From the NCBI GenBank assembly GCA_025331445.1, contig JAIWNE010000036.1, positions 186,001 to 250,000 on the forward strand: DNA of 64,000 nt, read 5' to 3'. A model generated the notes under the pieces. It did not search any database. It was not told where the DNA came from and saw only the letters and a program-made list of their open reading frames with translations. The translations under genes and the position numbers were made by a program. Positions 36,201-46,719 of this stretch are shown in pieces. Position 1 is the stretch's first letter. Every line of letters starts with the position of its first letter. The DNA is from Blakeslea trispora (lineage: Eukaryota; Mucoromycota; Mucoromycetes; Mucorales; Choanephoraceae).

Positions 36201-37673
36201 TTTTAAGAGATTCAAATATCCCCTCAACAAAAGACTGGTCACCTTTCACATTGTCAGTGAAAAAAGCGATTGGCATTTGATGCCCGTAGTCGAAGTATGC
36301 TTCCCGCATTTTCTCAAAAGAGTGCTTCAGATATGACAGTGCCTTCGATGGCACTAATACTTGGTGTACTATCTCTTCATATTCATTTGTCATAGTGTAG
36401 AGACCAGTAAACACACTGGTGTCGTCAATTTTGGCCATATGCTTTGGGAATTTGAATGAATGATCACCCTTTAAGATCTTTCCATCCAAAAGCATCATAT
36501 GTTTGTCCATTCTTGGTTGAAGGACTTTTATGATTTCCGTGTAGATAGTTCGAATGTACGTGCCGGTAGGTACGAAGCCGGCATATCTCTTCTGATCATT
36601 AAACGATGAAAAATCCTCAGGTGGCGAGTTCGAGAAATACTGAGAAATTCCACTCCGTTTGTTGTATTCAGAGAGCAAATACTGAAGCTCAACTCTGTCA
36701 TGACGAAGCATGTGAAGCTCACGAAGAATCTTTTGGAACCTTTCTGGTCCAACTGAGTTCTGAATACAGGGTCTGAGAAGGTCGACTACTGCTTTTGAGA
36801 TTCCTCCCCGATGAGTAAGAATAGCTGGAAATTCCACCTGCAGTTCAAGAGGAAGCTGTTCAACAATTTCTGAGCCATGCGCATTAAATGAAGCTCCACA
36901 TTTTCGATCACAACATCTATATCTAACTGACATAAGGTAAAAGCAGCTATAATTTTGAAAATGAATGAGTATGCATACTTTTAAAGAGTTATTTGTTAAT
37001 CACCTAAACATATCCACAATTCTTCGGGCATGTGGTTTTTTATTATAACCTTTCGTTTCAAGGCTCTTCTTGCAAATTTCCCTAGGACACCTTATTCCCT
37101 CCAAGCCTTAGTTGCTCAACAGGTGCGAAATCCAAAGAAAAACTTGTGGCCTCTAGAGATAGTTGGCGTCCTTTTTCTTTCGAAGAGCAAAAAAGGTCAT
37201 CATAGACTCAATCCAAAAGGTACCATTTTTGTATTCAAAAGGATATTCTTCGTTTGCTAGACGAGCCTGTAGTTCCTCAGAACAATCAGTCAAAACACTG
37301 TTGTCTGGAAGCGTGTCGCTATTTTCCTCCGTGTCTACATCTTCAACTGAGTCTTCAACTGTTTCACTGATCTGTTCTTCGTTTCGTTCCTGAGTAATAT
37401 TCTCCACTAATGCATTATGCTCCTAAAGCCTAAATAGTGTTACTATGACAAACTCTAATTTTTGTCATCTCGGAAGGCATAAACGATATTGTTTCTGACT
37501 TCAACATAAGAGAGGTTGAAGATATAACTTACTTCATTAGTTTGACTATCAATCCCATTTGCACTGTTTGCACGGTTAAACAAGCTTGTAAGCATTCGCT
37601 GATTCCTGTCAAATCCTCTAGTAGAGAAGAATCTCAACGTTTTGAAGCTTTTGTTTGTTTTTTGCTTAGGCAT
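33271..37673 (-). pseudogene. DUF6729-like / DDE transposase / 3'-5' exonuclease protein with three stops
   Basis: Four exons join in phase (37673-37533, 37422-37004, 36946-34147, 34032-33271) to about 1,370 codons interrupted by TAG at 37153-37155, TAA at 37108-37110 and TAA at 36178-36180. Parts in order: a basic N-terminus; a zinc-like module (FWIESMMTFFALRKKKD, IRCPREICKKSL, VRYRCCDRKCGASF) that I recall as DUF6729; D in MLLDGKILKGDHSF (codon near 36484); D in PIAFFTDNVKGD (near 36254); a DEDDy exonuclease (AIGFDCEWD, VGRQVGGDLSRLAK, EYAVIDAWASLTIY); RGTNSLEGGVHQN with the probable catalytic E near 34487; and a Cys-rich tail (CKGYGDVLCNGK, CLNCKSKQCEGVW). The exonuclease lies between the second D and the E. 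The long intact stretches argue for recent decay. The DUF number is from memory. Confidence 0.7.
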
Positions 37674-37744
37674 TTGATAGCATAAAAAAAGTAAAGAAAG
37701 AAAAAGGACTCGAAAAGCAGAAAACTTTGTAGTGTATCAAGGTA

Positions 37745-39033
37745 TCGTATTTTCACACCAAATTCGCGGATTTTACAACTAATACTCGAGGAAAATACAC
37801 ACAAAAATTTATTAATTATCAAAAGTAACATCTTCTCCTCTAATATATCTGTTTAGATTTTCAACGCAGTGCTTTGTCCACCCTTCACAATCTTTGGGCC
37901 AGACGCTTCTTTCTGCTTGCTCGACGACCTTGTTCATCATCTCCTTCTCCTCTCTTGGGGATCTTCTTACGAAGTTCTTGAGTTTAGCAAAGCATGACTC
38001 GATTGGATTGAACATGAGAGAGTAGGGGGAAGAAAATGACATGTGTATCTTGAGCGACTAATGATCTCCTGGACTTCTTTGCTATGATGAAATCTAGCAT
38101 TGTCCATGATGATAAGCATGGGCTGTTGATACTCTTTGTCAAGCCACTCAATCAACTGCCTCATGAATTCAGCAAAAATGAATCAATTGGTAGACCCATT
38201 GATCATCACAGACTGAAGTGACTCCACTCTGTGGATTGTCATGGCACCGATTATTGAGATTTTCTCGCTTCTTTTTACTTTGGTTAACACATGAGCTTTT
38301 TTTCCTCTTTTTGATCGAGCTTGACCTGGAACCATGCAAGCATTAAAGCCACATTCGTCAACAAAAACACAGTTAGCTGCATAATTAATGCCTTTAATTG
38401 ACAGGTCCTCGGCATATTGTCTTCTGCTGGCTTTTAGCTGCTCTTTAGTCTGGGCCATCTCCAAGGGTGAGCTTCTCTTCAATGTCAACATGAGGTGGGT
38501 ATCAATATGCTTGTGCAAAGCGCTTATGCTGATGGATATCTCTTCAGGAAATTCTTCAGGAAACTTTGCCATGAGCTTCAATCGTAGCTGCTCCAAAGTT
38601 AAGATGTTTCCTTCTTCTTCATCAATTAAATCCCTTAAAAAGTTGGAATGTTGTTCCTTGATTTTTATGTGCTTAGGACCACCGCGCTTCTTGTATTCAA
38701 CTTTGTTGTACTTGCGTCCTGTTTCAACTATACCACGTATAGTACTTTCAGAAAGTCTGTATTTAACAGCGAGCTTGGTTATTGGTGTTGCTGTTGCAAA
38801 GGCTTTTTCACAGATTTCTCTACGAAGTTCTTCGGTTGTTCTAGTATAAATCTTGCGAGATTGCTTAGCATTGGTGTTAGCTTGAGTAGACATTTTTTTG
38901 TATGGCGAGTAATGGTTTATAAAATGATCAAAGTAGTAAGAAATAGTTAGATATCTTAAATTCTAATGATTTATTAGTTGTAAAATCCGCGAGTTTGATT
39001 TTGCAGATTCCCGAATTTGATGTGAAAATACGA
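37745..39033 (-). mobile_element. Tc1/mariner-type transposon, 1,289 bp
   Basis: Inverted ends TCGTATTTTCACACCAAATTCG (left; the right has one base change in this segment) are flanked by TA (37743-37744 and 39034-39035). The inner TIR motif CGGATTTTACAACTAATA is present on both sides, but the right TIR carries about 22 extra bases between the two blocks. It contains a single broken transposase gene. It sits just 5' of the DUF6729/exonuclease gene and about 110 bp upstream of the calmodulin-like start codon. Confidence 0.88.
37812..38893 (-). pseudogene. Tc1/mariner (IS630-type) transposase, inactivated
   Basis: Starts MSTQANTNAKQSRKIYTR, with a helix-turn-helix region (TPITKLAVKYRLSESTIRGI). 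The DDE core shows ANCVFVDECGFN (first D), MLIIMDNARFHHSKEV (second D) and SPYSLMFNPIESCFAKLKNF (E). An in-frame TGA near 38180 follows MINGSTN, and a one-base deletion near 38030 separates CHFLPP from the YSLMFNPIE frame. Two lesions make it non-functional as read. It is transcribed toward the DUF6729 pseudogene. Confidence 0.88.
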
Positions 39034-39144
39034 TACATCAACAAAGAAGTCATTTGACAAAGCTTGCGTAACATCCTTGAAGAGTAAAAAAGGGATCCAA
39101 CTAATTCTCTTTCTTTCTTTCCTGTTGACTTTATTTGTAAAGAA

Positions 39145-39881
39145 ATGGTATTCATGAACTACTTTGTACATTTTTCTAGTTGAGTCTAACAGCCAAAATT
39201 AGACTACATCTCTCACCAAAGATATGCTTGCCGATTGCGAGGATGCATTTAAGCTTTTTGATCACAATAACGACGGTGCCATTGACGCATCTGAATTAGG
39301 CTCTGTTATGACATCGTTAGGACTTGATCCTACCAAGGAAGAGGTGAATGATATGATCAATAATTTTGATATCGACCATAGTGGAAAGATTGAATATAGA
39401 GAATTCTTGGATATTATGACACAGTAAGGTTGTGATGTCCTGATTTCTTAAGAAAGATTAAGTTGTTTCACAATAGATTTAAAGATAAAGATGAGCTGGT
39501 CGATGCATTCCGAGTATTTGACAAAAACAATGATGGCTATATCACGCTTGATGAATTGCGATCTGTTATGAAACATTTGGGTAGAGAAAAAAAAAAGCGC
39601 TTTTGATACTGAAAGAAAAAAACTCATTCTGATCTGAAAAAAAAAGGCCAAAGTGCGAATGATCTTGAACTGGACAAAATGATAGAAGAAGCTGATGTTG
39701 ATGGTGATGGTAGAATAGACTATAAGGAGTTTGCCAAGATAATGGTATGCGTTTGCATCCTAAGAAAAAAAATTGTTTGTTTTTGAAATGCATATCTAAT
39801 TAGCGATCTAGTCTAGTGCTTGATTCTCAAGTGTACTGTTTCACGGGCAACAAACAACATCAGGTCTCCGTCTGTTGCTGA
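39145..39881 (+). CDS. Calmodulin-like EF-hand protein, 167 aa
   Basis: A calcium-binding regulator of the calmodulin/centrin group, probably not calmodulin itself. Exons 39145-39147, 39203-39423, 39477-39580, 39647-39744 and 39804-39881 agree in phase. Four canonical EF loops are visible: DHNNDGAIDASE (residues 21-32), DIDHSGKIEYRE (57-68), DKNNDGYITLDE (90-101) and DVDGDGRIDYKE (126-137); all have acidic residues at positions 1 and 12 and Gly at 6. The intron directly after the ATG codon is a classic calmodulin gene feature. Divergence from calmodulin is strong, and an extra 25-residue tail (RSSLVLDSQVYC...) with three Cys replaces the normal MxAK end. The frame at 39224 has an ATG, but upstream sequence supplies the spliced start. 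A Tc1 element ends about 110 bp upstream. Confidence 0.85.
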
Positions 39882-40740
39882 AACTCTTTTTTTTTTGTTA
39901 TTATCAGCCTGTGATTTACAATCATTTTGTTCAAAAGAAATAAAACTTTGTTCAAACTAAGAGAATAATCACCTCTTATTCATAGTGAGAAAATTCAACA
40001 AAAAAAAAGCTAGATCGACTAGTCTTTTAAGCAGTATTCAAATCCTGATAATGAGTAATAATTCAGTATTATTACAGACCTCAAAAAATTGAAAAGTAGA
40101 CAAGTTTTCCTTGCTGCATTCATTTTGTTTTTTGAACGAAATGATTTAAGCACCGCTTCATGGGGATTCAAAATAAGGGTCAGCCAATTAGAAAGCTAGG
40201 TTGTTTTTGTTTCGTATTCATGTAAGTGTTAGTTTGCGAAACTATGGCTCGATTAAACAAGAGAGCTCAGTAGCTCAATCATTAAAAAAGGTCTGAAAAG
40301 GAAGGTTTACCAAGAAAAACAATGATGGTGTTGATCTCTTTTCAATTCAGGAGGTACAAGAATGATAGCTCTGATAAGATAATGTAGGCCCAAAAAAAAA
40401 GCACAAAATATATTTGCTGTATTAGTGATTACACAATCGATGATTTAATACATAGCACAATCAAAGTGCCTCCTCTTGGCAATTCAGACGATGATTTCCA
40501 GACATCTACACCAACCCATATAAAAAAGTAAAAGACAAAAGCTTCGTCACCTTCTCCTCATGGTTCAGATAAGCTTAAGTGAAAAATAGGCTTTCTTACG
40601 CCTGCTAAGTCTTTTTGTAATTATTTGCAACGGATAGACTTCCTTGCCCCTGGCCCATCTTCTTTTAAGGGTCATGCTCCTCCTACAAATTCCACTAAAA
40701 AGTTCAAATTAAGATTGATAAATCTAACGAGCTTCGTAAA
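39882..40740. other. Spacer, possibly the decayed 5' part of the following element
   Basis: About 860 bp. From about 40450 some frames give protein-like stretches (VPPLGNSDDDFQTST, FLAPGPSSFKGHAPPT) with stops between them, suggesting the decayed N-terminal part of the next pseudogene. The first 500 bp show nothing. Confidence 0.45.
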
Positions 40741-42920
40741 ATGAAAAGCCAAGAACACGCAAAGAACCAATCAGCAAATGCTGTTTGCAAGACATGCGGT
40801 GAAGCAAGACATGCTCGCTCATCAAGTAGAATGTATAGACTCTATAAGCCTAGTAAGCTAGAAGAAGCTAAAAATTTTGCCAGAACCTCTGTAATCAATA
40901 CAAACCTGAGCAATGTTTGCAAATCTGAAGATTTCGTCAAGAACCTACAAGAAGCTGTTCTACGTGTCTCTCAAGTAGTCTATGCTGGCGCTATGTTTGC
41001 AAACCATTTTTGCTAAAACAATTAAAGAATGATCAACAGCCTTTTATTATATGCCATACCTTGTATTACAATATCTTTTCCGCCCTGTCTGGTCAATGCA
41101 AGAATGCCTCACAAGACATCAAAGATTGCTTCAAGAAATATCAAGCAAAAACTCAGCTTTAGTCACGAAATTATAAGATTCAAAGTTTTCAGGCAATCGT
41201 GCCGTCTATGGCAAAGCAATACGAAGCGTTGGTTAGAAACAACGTGGCCATCAATTATGAGTCAAGAACGCTTCGATTCTTCGTAAAACTGTTATCAGAA
41301 AATAATGAGGAGTTTTACTGCAGTGATCATTTAATAATATTACGAAGAAAGTCATTAGCCAAACACGTTTTTAATCTGAGATTGGACTCCTTTTCTCCTT
41401 GGCCTTCTTCTGTTACAGACAATGAAGCCAACAGAACCTTAGCTCAAAGATTGCTTAGATATTGGACATAATCTGATTTCCCTCATCATGAGCCTCCTAC
41501 TGAACCAAACTTATATAAGCGCCCGAATGGTACTTCAAATGGCTCCATCAAGTTCAACAAGGCTTATAAGAACAACAGTTCATTCAAGAAATTGATCCGT
41601 CCATAGCAGCCTCTCGTTCCTTCGTTATAATAAATTTGCAAGAGATTCTTGGTGTGACAGACATGAACAAGAGAATCTTTTGATCTTCAGTTGCTTCAAC
41701 TGTATCTGCTATCAACAAGAACCAACCACTAGTCAAATCTAGTAAGTAGAGAAACTGTTGCCAAAAAGATGCTTTGCGTATGGTAGAATTATTCATCCAG
41801 GAGACTCAGACTAAAATTAGCCATGGAAGATTCAGTCCATTGAAATATACTGACTCACGTGTTATGCTTCTTTTCTTTGCTTCCTTTGTATGACAGCGCT
41901 CCAAAAAATATATACATTGGCAAACAATTATTTTGGAAGATTGCTAAATCAGTAGATAAGGACAGCATTGGAACAGGAAAAAAACCTAGTGATAATCTAA
42001 CTAGAGGACATTATCTTTTTTTTTTGATTTTGGTAAAACAGGGATTTATTCGCAAGACAAGTTGTCTATGGACAAAAAAAAAATTCTGCTATGTGATAGC
42101 TGCATCTTTGTTTTCATCAATAGGAAGCTGATTTTCTTTTTATGACAGAAATCCAATCCAAACCGATGATTAATTTGTTGAGTTTATCTTCAAGAAAAGA
42201 AAGTCGAATGAGCAAAATGTCCAACTGACATCTACAAAAAATAAGATAAAATTTCATTTTTCCTTCCAAATTACCATCATCATTGGTTTTGACCTACCAA
42301 GCACCATTAAACTACTACCAAATGTCTTGAAATGCTCAAATATTTATTAGAAATTGTCTGGATTTACTTTTGGACTTTTTATTGCTTTTAAAAGCATACA
42401 CATAGTTGAGTTAGTAGCCAACTAATATCTAGTTGGACCCACATCTGTGGGGAAGGAAAGTTTTATCTTATTTTTTGTAACCCCACTGTACATCAAGAAT
42501 CAAAAGGGAACTTGCGAAATAACAAAGAGGTTACTGCGAAAGCAAGAAATATAGCAAGGACAGTACTGTTGGCGCTAAATATACAAATGATTCTAAATAG
42601 GTATCTTCTCCTTCTAAAAATCATTATACAAAGCTAAACAAAACTGTTATTGCTTATAAAAATGCAACTTTTGGTTCTCCTATGAAAGGAAAAGTAGCTG
42701 CTCCTACAAAGCGAGTTACTGAAGCTATTCGAAGGCTAGCAAGACAAGATGGTTATACTGAGTTTGCTTATGTAGATGAATATCTTACAAACTGAATTCG
42801 CAACAAGTATCAGACAAGAACATTGGAGAATATAGTTGACAGAAATACATTGCGGAAAGCACATGGATCCTCAAGTGTGAATATTGTAGTACCGTATGTA
42901 ATCGCGATGTCAAGGCTGTC
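40741..42920 (+). pseudogene. Decayed Fanzor/TnpB-like (OrfB) transposon protein
   Basis: Fragments in several frames follow the order I associate with Mucorales OrfB-like proteins. They are a zinc-knuckle start VCKTCGEARHARSSS; a helical segment EDFVKNLQEAVLRVSQVVYA; EALVRNNVAINYESRTLRFF with WPSSVTDNEA; SLLPLYDSAPKNIYIGKQLF; then, after a nested element at 42232-42488, KRVTEAIRRLARQDGYTEFA and YVDEYLTN. The end is KCEYCSTVCNRDVKAVKNI, matching the CxxC and NRDxxAxxNI zinc-ribbon/RuvC-III signature of TnpB and Fanzor nucleases. Many stops and frame changes make it clearly dead. Boundaries are approximate. The family call rests on the last motif and is inference. Confidence 0.55.
42232..42488. 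mobile_element. Second copy of the TA-flanked DNA element, left end truncated
   Basis: Closely similar to 10596-11466 without its LINE insert; it runs from TACAAAAAATAAGATAAAAT to GTAACCCCACTG followed by TA (42489-42490). The outermost CAGTRGGGT of the left TIR is missing. It is nested inside the decayed Fanzor-like gene. Confidence 0.8.
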
Positions 42921-43539
42921 AAGAACATTCATCATGTCTTCACTTATTAATCAAATCATAACCATGAAAGACCATCTATCTTTTAAAGACCTCCACCTTT
43001 AACATGGCAATCGTAACATTGTCATACTCCTTATAGTCTGTAAGTGATTAGCAAAATGTGTTAGTATTGAAACAAATTGACATTTTTGTACATTTGGATC
43101 TGATAGCACTATAACGTGCCACATACACATTGTTGCATCCTTAGCATTATATATTTATACTATGTTTACAAAATATAAGGATTCGGTCGATTATAAAAAG
43201 TATCAACGCATTGCTTTTGGAGCAAATCTATCTTTTCTCAGAATAACAATACGATATTGTCTTACAATAACGAATCTATTGTATCGAGGTTTCTGAATTT
43301 AGAAGAACAATCATTACCCATGCTCTTTTTTCAAAATCTTCAAAAATATCAGACTTCCAAGAAGAATTATTGTTTGAAACTGAGATTTATCTAACTCTGA
43401 GCGTTGGCAGTTTTCTGGACACTTTCTTTTGATAACCTCAAACAAGGATTGTGTCGGTTGAGACTGGGGTTAGTATGTTTGGGAAGATATGGAGAATCGC
43501 AATACTTCAATTCATTTTTGCTACTTCGTTAGAGTGACT
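42921..43539. other. Spacer between the Fanzor-like remnant and the DIRS element
   Basis: About 620 bp of AT-rich DNA with no coding frame that I can support. Confidence 0.45.
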
Positions 43540-43667
43540 ATTAAATATTAGATACGAAGACAAGATGTGTACTAGTATGAGAATGCTGTAATCTTCTTTT
43601 ATTTATATCGAAAAAATTATTGTATAAAATCTTGAATTATCTAAAGTATTTATGATTCTTTGATCTT
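43540..43667 (+). repeat. Left inverted terminal repeat of the DIRS element
   Basis: Outer 26 or so bases (ATTAAATATTAGATACGAAG then ACAAG) are unique to this end; the inner part matches the right repeat in inverse orientation. Confidence 0.85.
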
Positions 43668-43699
43668 ATTGAGTTTGGTCATGGGCGGGTAAGGGTGGG

Positions 43700-43817
43700 A
43701 CTCATACTAGTGCACATCTTGTCTTCGTATCTAATATTTAATTCTGAGGTCGAAATGAATTCTCCCAGAATTGCATGAGATCCTCAGACAAGAATGTGTA
43801 CTAGTATGAGAATGCTG
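43700..43817. repeat. DIRS internal complementary region
   Basis: The first about 45 bases are complementary to the left end, the rest to the right end (CTGAGGTCGAAATGAATTCT and onward). In the DIRS model this templates circular DNA formation. It sits immediately after the recombinase stop at 43825, with slight spacing. Confidence 0.85.
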
Positions 43818-43824
43818 CTTCAGA

Positions 43825-45444
43825 CTATGGAAAATCCCCTGGAGCATCGAAAAAATCGTCTTCTTCCGTATCCATAGTGGTATCGTCATCTTGTAAAGAG
43901 GCATTGGGGATAAGAGGTGGTTGGAGCGAAAGGACAGCGTTGGTGATATCTACCTCATTTATGTGATCGCGTCGATAGTAGGTGTCGTAGACTGTTTCCG
44001 AGGACCAGTTGCCTTGTGTGACAATATCCTGGATGGAGATACCTTGCTGTCGTGCAATAGTTGAGGCGAGGGAGCGGATAGACACCGATCGGTTTGTCGA
44101 TTTCTTGATAGCTTTGCGAAGATAAGAACGGATGGTGGATATCTTCAGTGCTTGAGTGGGTTGACGGGAATTCAGGAACAAGCGGTCTGGTTGTGGCTGA
44201 GAATTTGCAAGTCTAGGATGACGTAAAAGAGATTTGATTGCTATGATAGGGCAAAGTTGTTCATCTGTATGCTTAAAAACCTGGCAAGTCTTGATAATAT
44301 GGCGACCTTGGCGTTTTTCCTTAGGTTTGTATACCTTGAATCTCATTGTAGAAGAGAGAAAGATAACCGAAGATCTTGGGATTCTATGAAGATCAGATGG
44401 GCGTAAGAAGGCTGCCATACCAAGAAGGAAAGCGACCTTTTGTTGTAGGAGCCCGACTGCTGTAGAATTGGAGGATGCAATGTTCCTAATGTAGTGGATG
44501 GTAGGTGTGATGTCAATGGCATCTTGGTGTTGTTCTATCGGAGTTGCATTGGATAGAATGGTTTGGATCAATGTTCTGATTATAGTACTGTTGCTGAGAG
44601 TTGTTGGTTCTGGGTGAAGTTGGGACACTGCTGATCGCCATAGTTTAACCGTGTTGGGAGCTAGGTGATATTCTGAATGTGCCAAAGAAAGGAAGTTGGT
44701 GAGGTCGCTGGCTGTAAAGTTGAAAACATCAACATTGCTGGTGTTGCACCATTTTAAGAATGCGAATTGTCCTGCTCGATAACTGAGGTTGGTAGGCGAT
44801 TTGTCGGTAAGTTGTTGGAGCATTAAGCCTTTGGCATTGTCGTCTAAGGTTGTGTTTCTATAGCGCTGCCGGATAACTGCCAGACGGAGAGTCTCGATGT
44901 CTTGTACTTCAGTGGATGGGGTGTTGTCGGTGTCATGGTTTGAATCTGTTTGTGGCTGAGAAGCCAAGGTGGAGCTGTGGCTAGTTGTTGTAAGACTGGG
45001 TAGAACATGCTGGTTGTCCAATGTGGTACTACTATTGTTGCCTGTGGGATTTGTTCGCTGATAATCTTGCTGAGACATTTTGTGATGCAGTTCCAGGGTG
45101 GGTTGATCCAAGGACGCTGAAACTGGTTCCATGGTATACTGAAGGCATCGGTCGCCCAAGCTTTGGGGTCTGGCGTCCAGGAGACATATTTTGGTAGTAG
45201 CCTGGTGGTCCGGTCGGCAAATAGGTCGACATCGTGATATCCTAGGAGGTGGTTCAGTTGATTGAATGTCTGCGGTTTGATCCGCCAAGTGTTCTTGGTG
45301 TATGCACGTCGTGATTCCAAGTCTGCTACAACGTTGTGTGTCCCCGCAATGTGCTGTGCGGTAATTGTGACGTTGTTCTTCATGCAATATTCCCAAAGTT
45401 GTCGCGCAATGGTGGTGATGTTGTTCCCCCTTGTTTGTTGACAT
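43825..45444 (-). CDS. DIRS tyrosine recombinase
   Basis: Integrates the circular DNA intermediate by site-specific recombination. The open frame is 539 codons, but the first about 170 residues overlap the RNase H frame and look like shadow translation; a likelier start is one of the later ATGs near 45080 (MSQQDYQRTN). SAM-like N-terminal helices (SYRAGQFAFLKWC, LTNFLSLAHSEY) precede the catalytic domain: LRPSDLHRIP (first Arg), SIRSLASTIARQQG (second Arg), QGNWSSETVYDTYYRR (Trp/His position and Tyr nucleophile). In my reading the His of the HxxR motif is Val (VSIR). An acidic tail ends the protein. Confidence 0.85.
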   Translation of the reverse strand: MSTNKGEQHHHHCATTLGILHEEQRHNYRTAHCGDTQRCSRLGITTCIHQEHLADQTADIQSTEPPPRISRCRPICRPDHQATTKICLLDARPQSLGDRCLQYTMEPVSASLDQPTLELHHKMSQQDYQRTNPTGNNSSTTLDNQHVLPSLTTTSHSSTLASQPQTDSNHDTDNTPSTEVQDIETLRLAVIRQRYRNTTLDDNAKGLMLQQLTDKSPTNLSYRAGQFAFLKWCNTSNVDVFNFTASDLTNFLSLAHSEYHLAPNTVKLWRSAVSQLHPEPTTLSNSTIIRTLIQTILSNATPIEQHQDAIDITPTIHYIRNIASSNSTAVGLLQQKVAFLLGMAAFLRPSDLHRIPRSSVIFLSSTMRFKVYKPKEKRQGRHIIKTCQVFKHTDEQLCPIIAIKSLLRHPRLANSQPQPDRLFLNSRQPTQALKISTIRSYLRKAIKKSTNRSVSIRSLASTIARQQGISIQDIVTQGNWSSETVYDTYYRRDHINEVDITNAVLSLQPPLIPNASLQDDDTTMDTEEDDFFDAPGDFP

Positions 45445-46719
45445 ATGATAGGGCTGTTGTGTTGTCGGTCTGAATTAATAAGCTGGTCTGCTGAATTCGG
45501 AAGGCTTGGATCGCATGGTTGATGGCGGACAATTCTCTCCAGTTGATCGATTGAGTCGTCTCTTTCGTGGTCCAGTATCCGTGGGTGTTCAGGCGATTGT
45601 TCAGTTGGGCGCCCCAGCCTATGTTGCTGGCATCCACTTGGAGTGTTTGTTGTGGTGTGTTGAGGAGAATCGTCTTGCCGTTCCATTTGCTGATGCGTTG
45701 AATCCACAGTCGAATTTCTGCGAGACATTCTTTGTTGAGAGGCACAGGTGTGTCCCAGTCGTGAAGGGATCGTACATGTTGATTCTTGAATCGAAGAAGG
45801 TTCCTGGTGTAGAGGCGAGCTGGTGTGAGTGCAAATGCTGCTGCTTGTATCCGCATGGTGAGGCTGTGAATGATACGAGGGGACTGTACGGGTGACTTCA
45901 ATACCTGTTGTAGAGATCTGCGAATGTCTCTCAGTTTCTTCTCCGGAATGCTTGCCTGCATGGTCGTTGAGTCCAATGTGAATCCTAAGTGATCGATTTG
46001 CTGTATTGGTTGTAGTGTTGACTTCTTCTTGTTGATTAGCCAACCTAGTTCTTCCATCTTCTGTATCAGTTGTTGTGTATGCGTCTGTGCTTGTTGCTCG
46101 CTGTCGGCAATGATGATCCAATCGTCCAAGTAGTAGCTGGTGCGTATCCCTTGTTGGCGGGCCCATTTGGCGACTGGTTTCATGATTTTGGTGAAGAGCC
46201 AAGGGACAATGTTGAGACCAAATGCCGGAGTGTTGTGTTGGTATGTTTGGCCATTCCAATGGAAGCGCATGTACTTCTGGGATTGTTGGTGAAGAGGAAT
46301 GTGGAGAAATGCGGAGTGCAGATCTATAGAGGTCATGTAGTCGTTGGGTTGTATTAGTAGAGCTACCTCCTTGATGGTTTCCATTTTGAAGTGAGGGGCG
46401 AGGATGTATTGATTCAGTGGTTTGAGATTGAATACTGGTCGAATGCCCCCGTCTTTCTTGGGAATGACAAATAAGGTGCTGTAAAAGCTGGGTGAAGGAA
46501 TGTCGATGGGTTGAATTGCTTTTTGTTTGAGAAGGTCGGTTATTGCTTTGTTGAGTAAATTGTGTTGTTCTTTGTTGCGCGGAATGGTTGGAATGGGTTT
46601 GGAGGAGAGTGGTGGGGGTCGAACGAATGGTATTTTGAAGCCGTATTTTAAAATGTTGAAAATTTGATAGTTGTTTGTGATAGAGTGCCAGTTGTCCGCG
46701 AATTGTTGTAGTCGACGGC
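44844..46719 (-). pseudogene. DIRS reverse transcriptase - RNase H - methylase-like ORF with frameshift
   Basis: The frame open from about 46719 reads TLFVIPKKDGGIRPVFNLKP, SIDLHSAFLHIP and the catalytic YLDDWIIIA of reverse transcriptase. RNase H follows: QVDASNIGWGAQL, INWRELSAINHAI and TDNTTALSYVNKQGG. The frame ends at 45380, but the product clearly continues in another frame from about 45415: IARQLWEYCMKNNVTITAQH, GTHNVVADLESRR, VDLFADRTTRLLPKYVSW and the NPPW of the DIRS methylase-like domain. The switch falls at a GGGGG run, so a one-G loss (biological or a sequencing error) explains it. The upstream part has no ATG, which suggests translation linked to the Gag frame. Distinguishing a dead copy from an assembly error needs reads. 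Confidence 0.82.
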
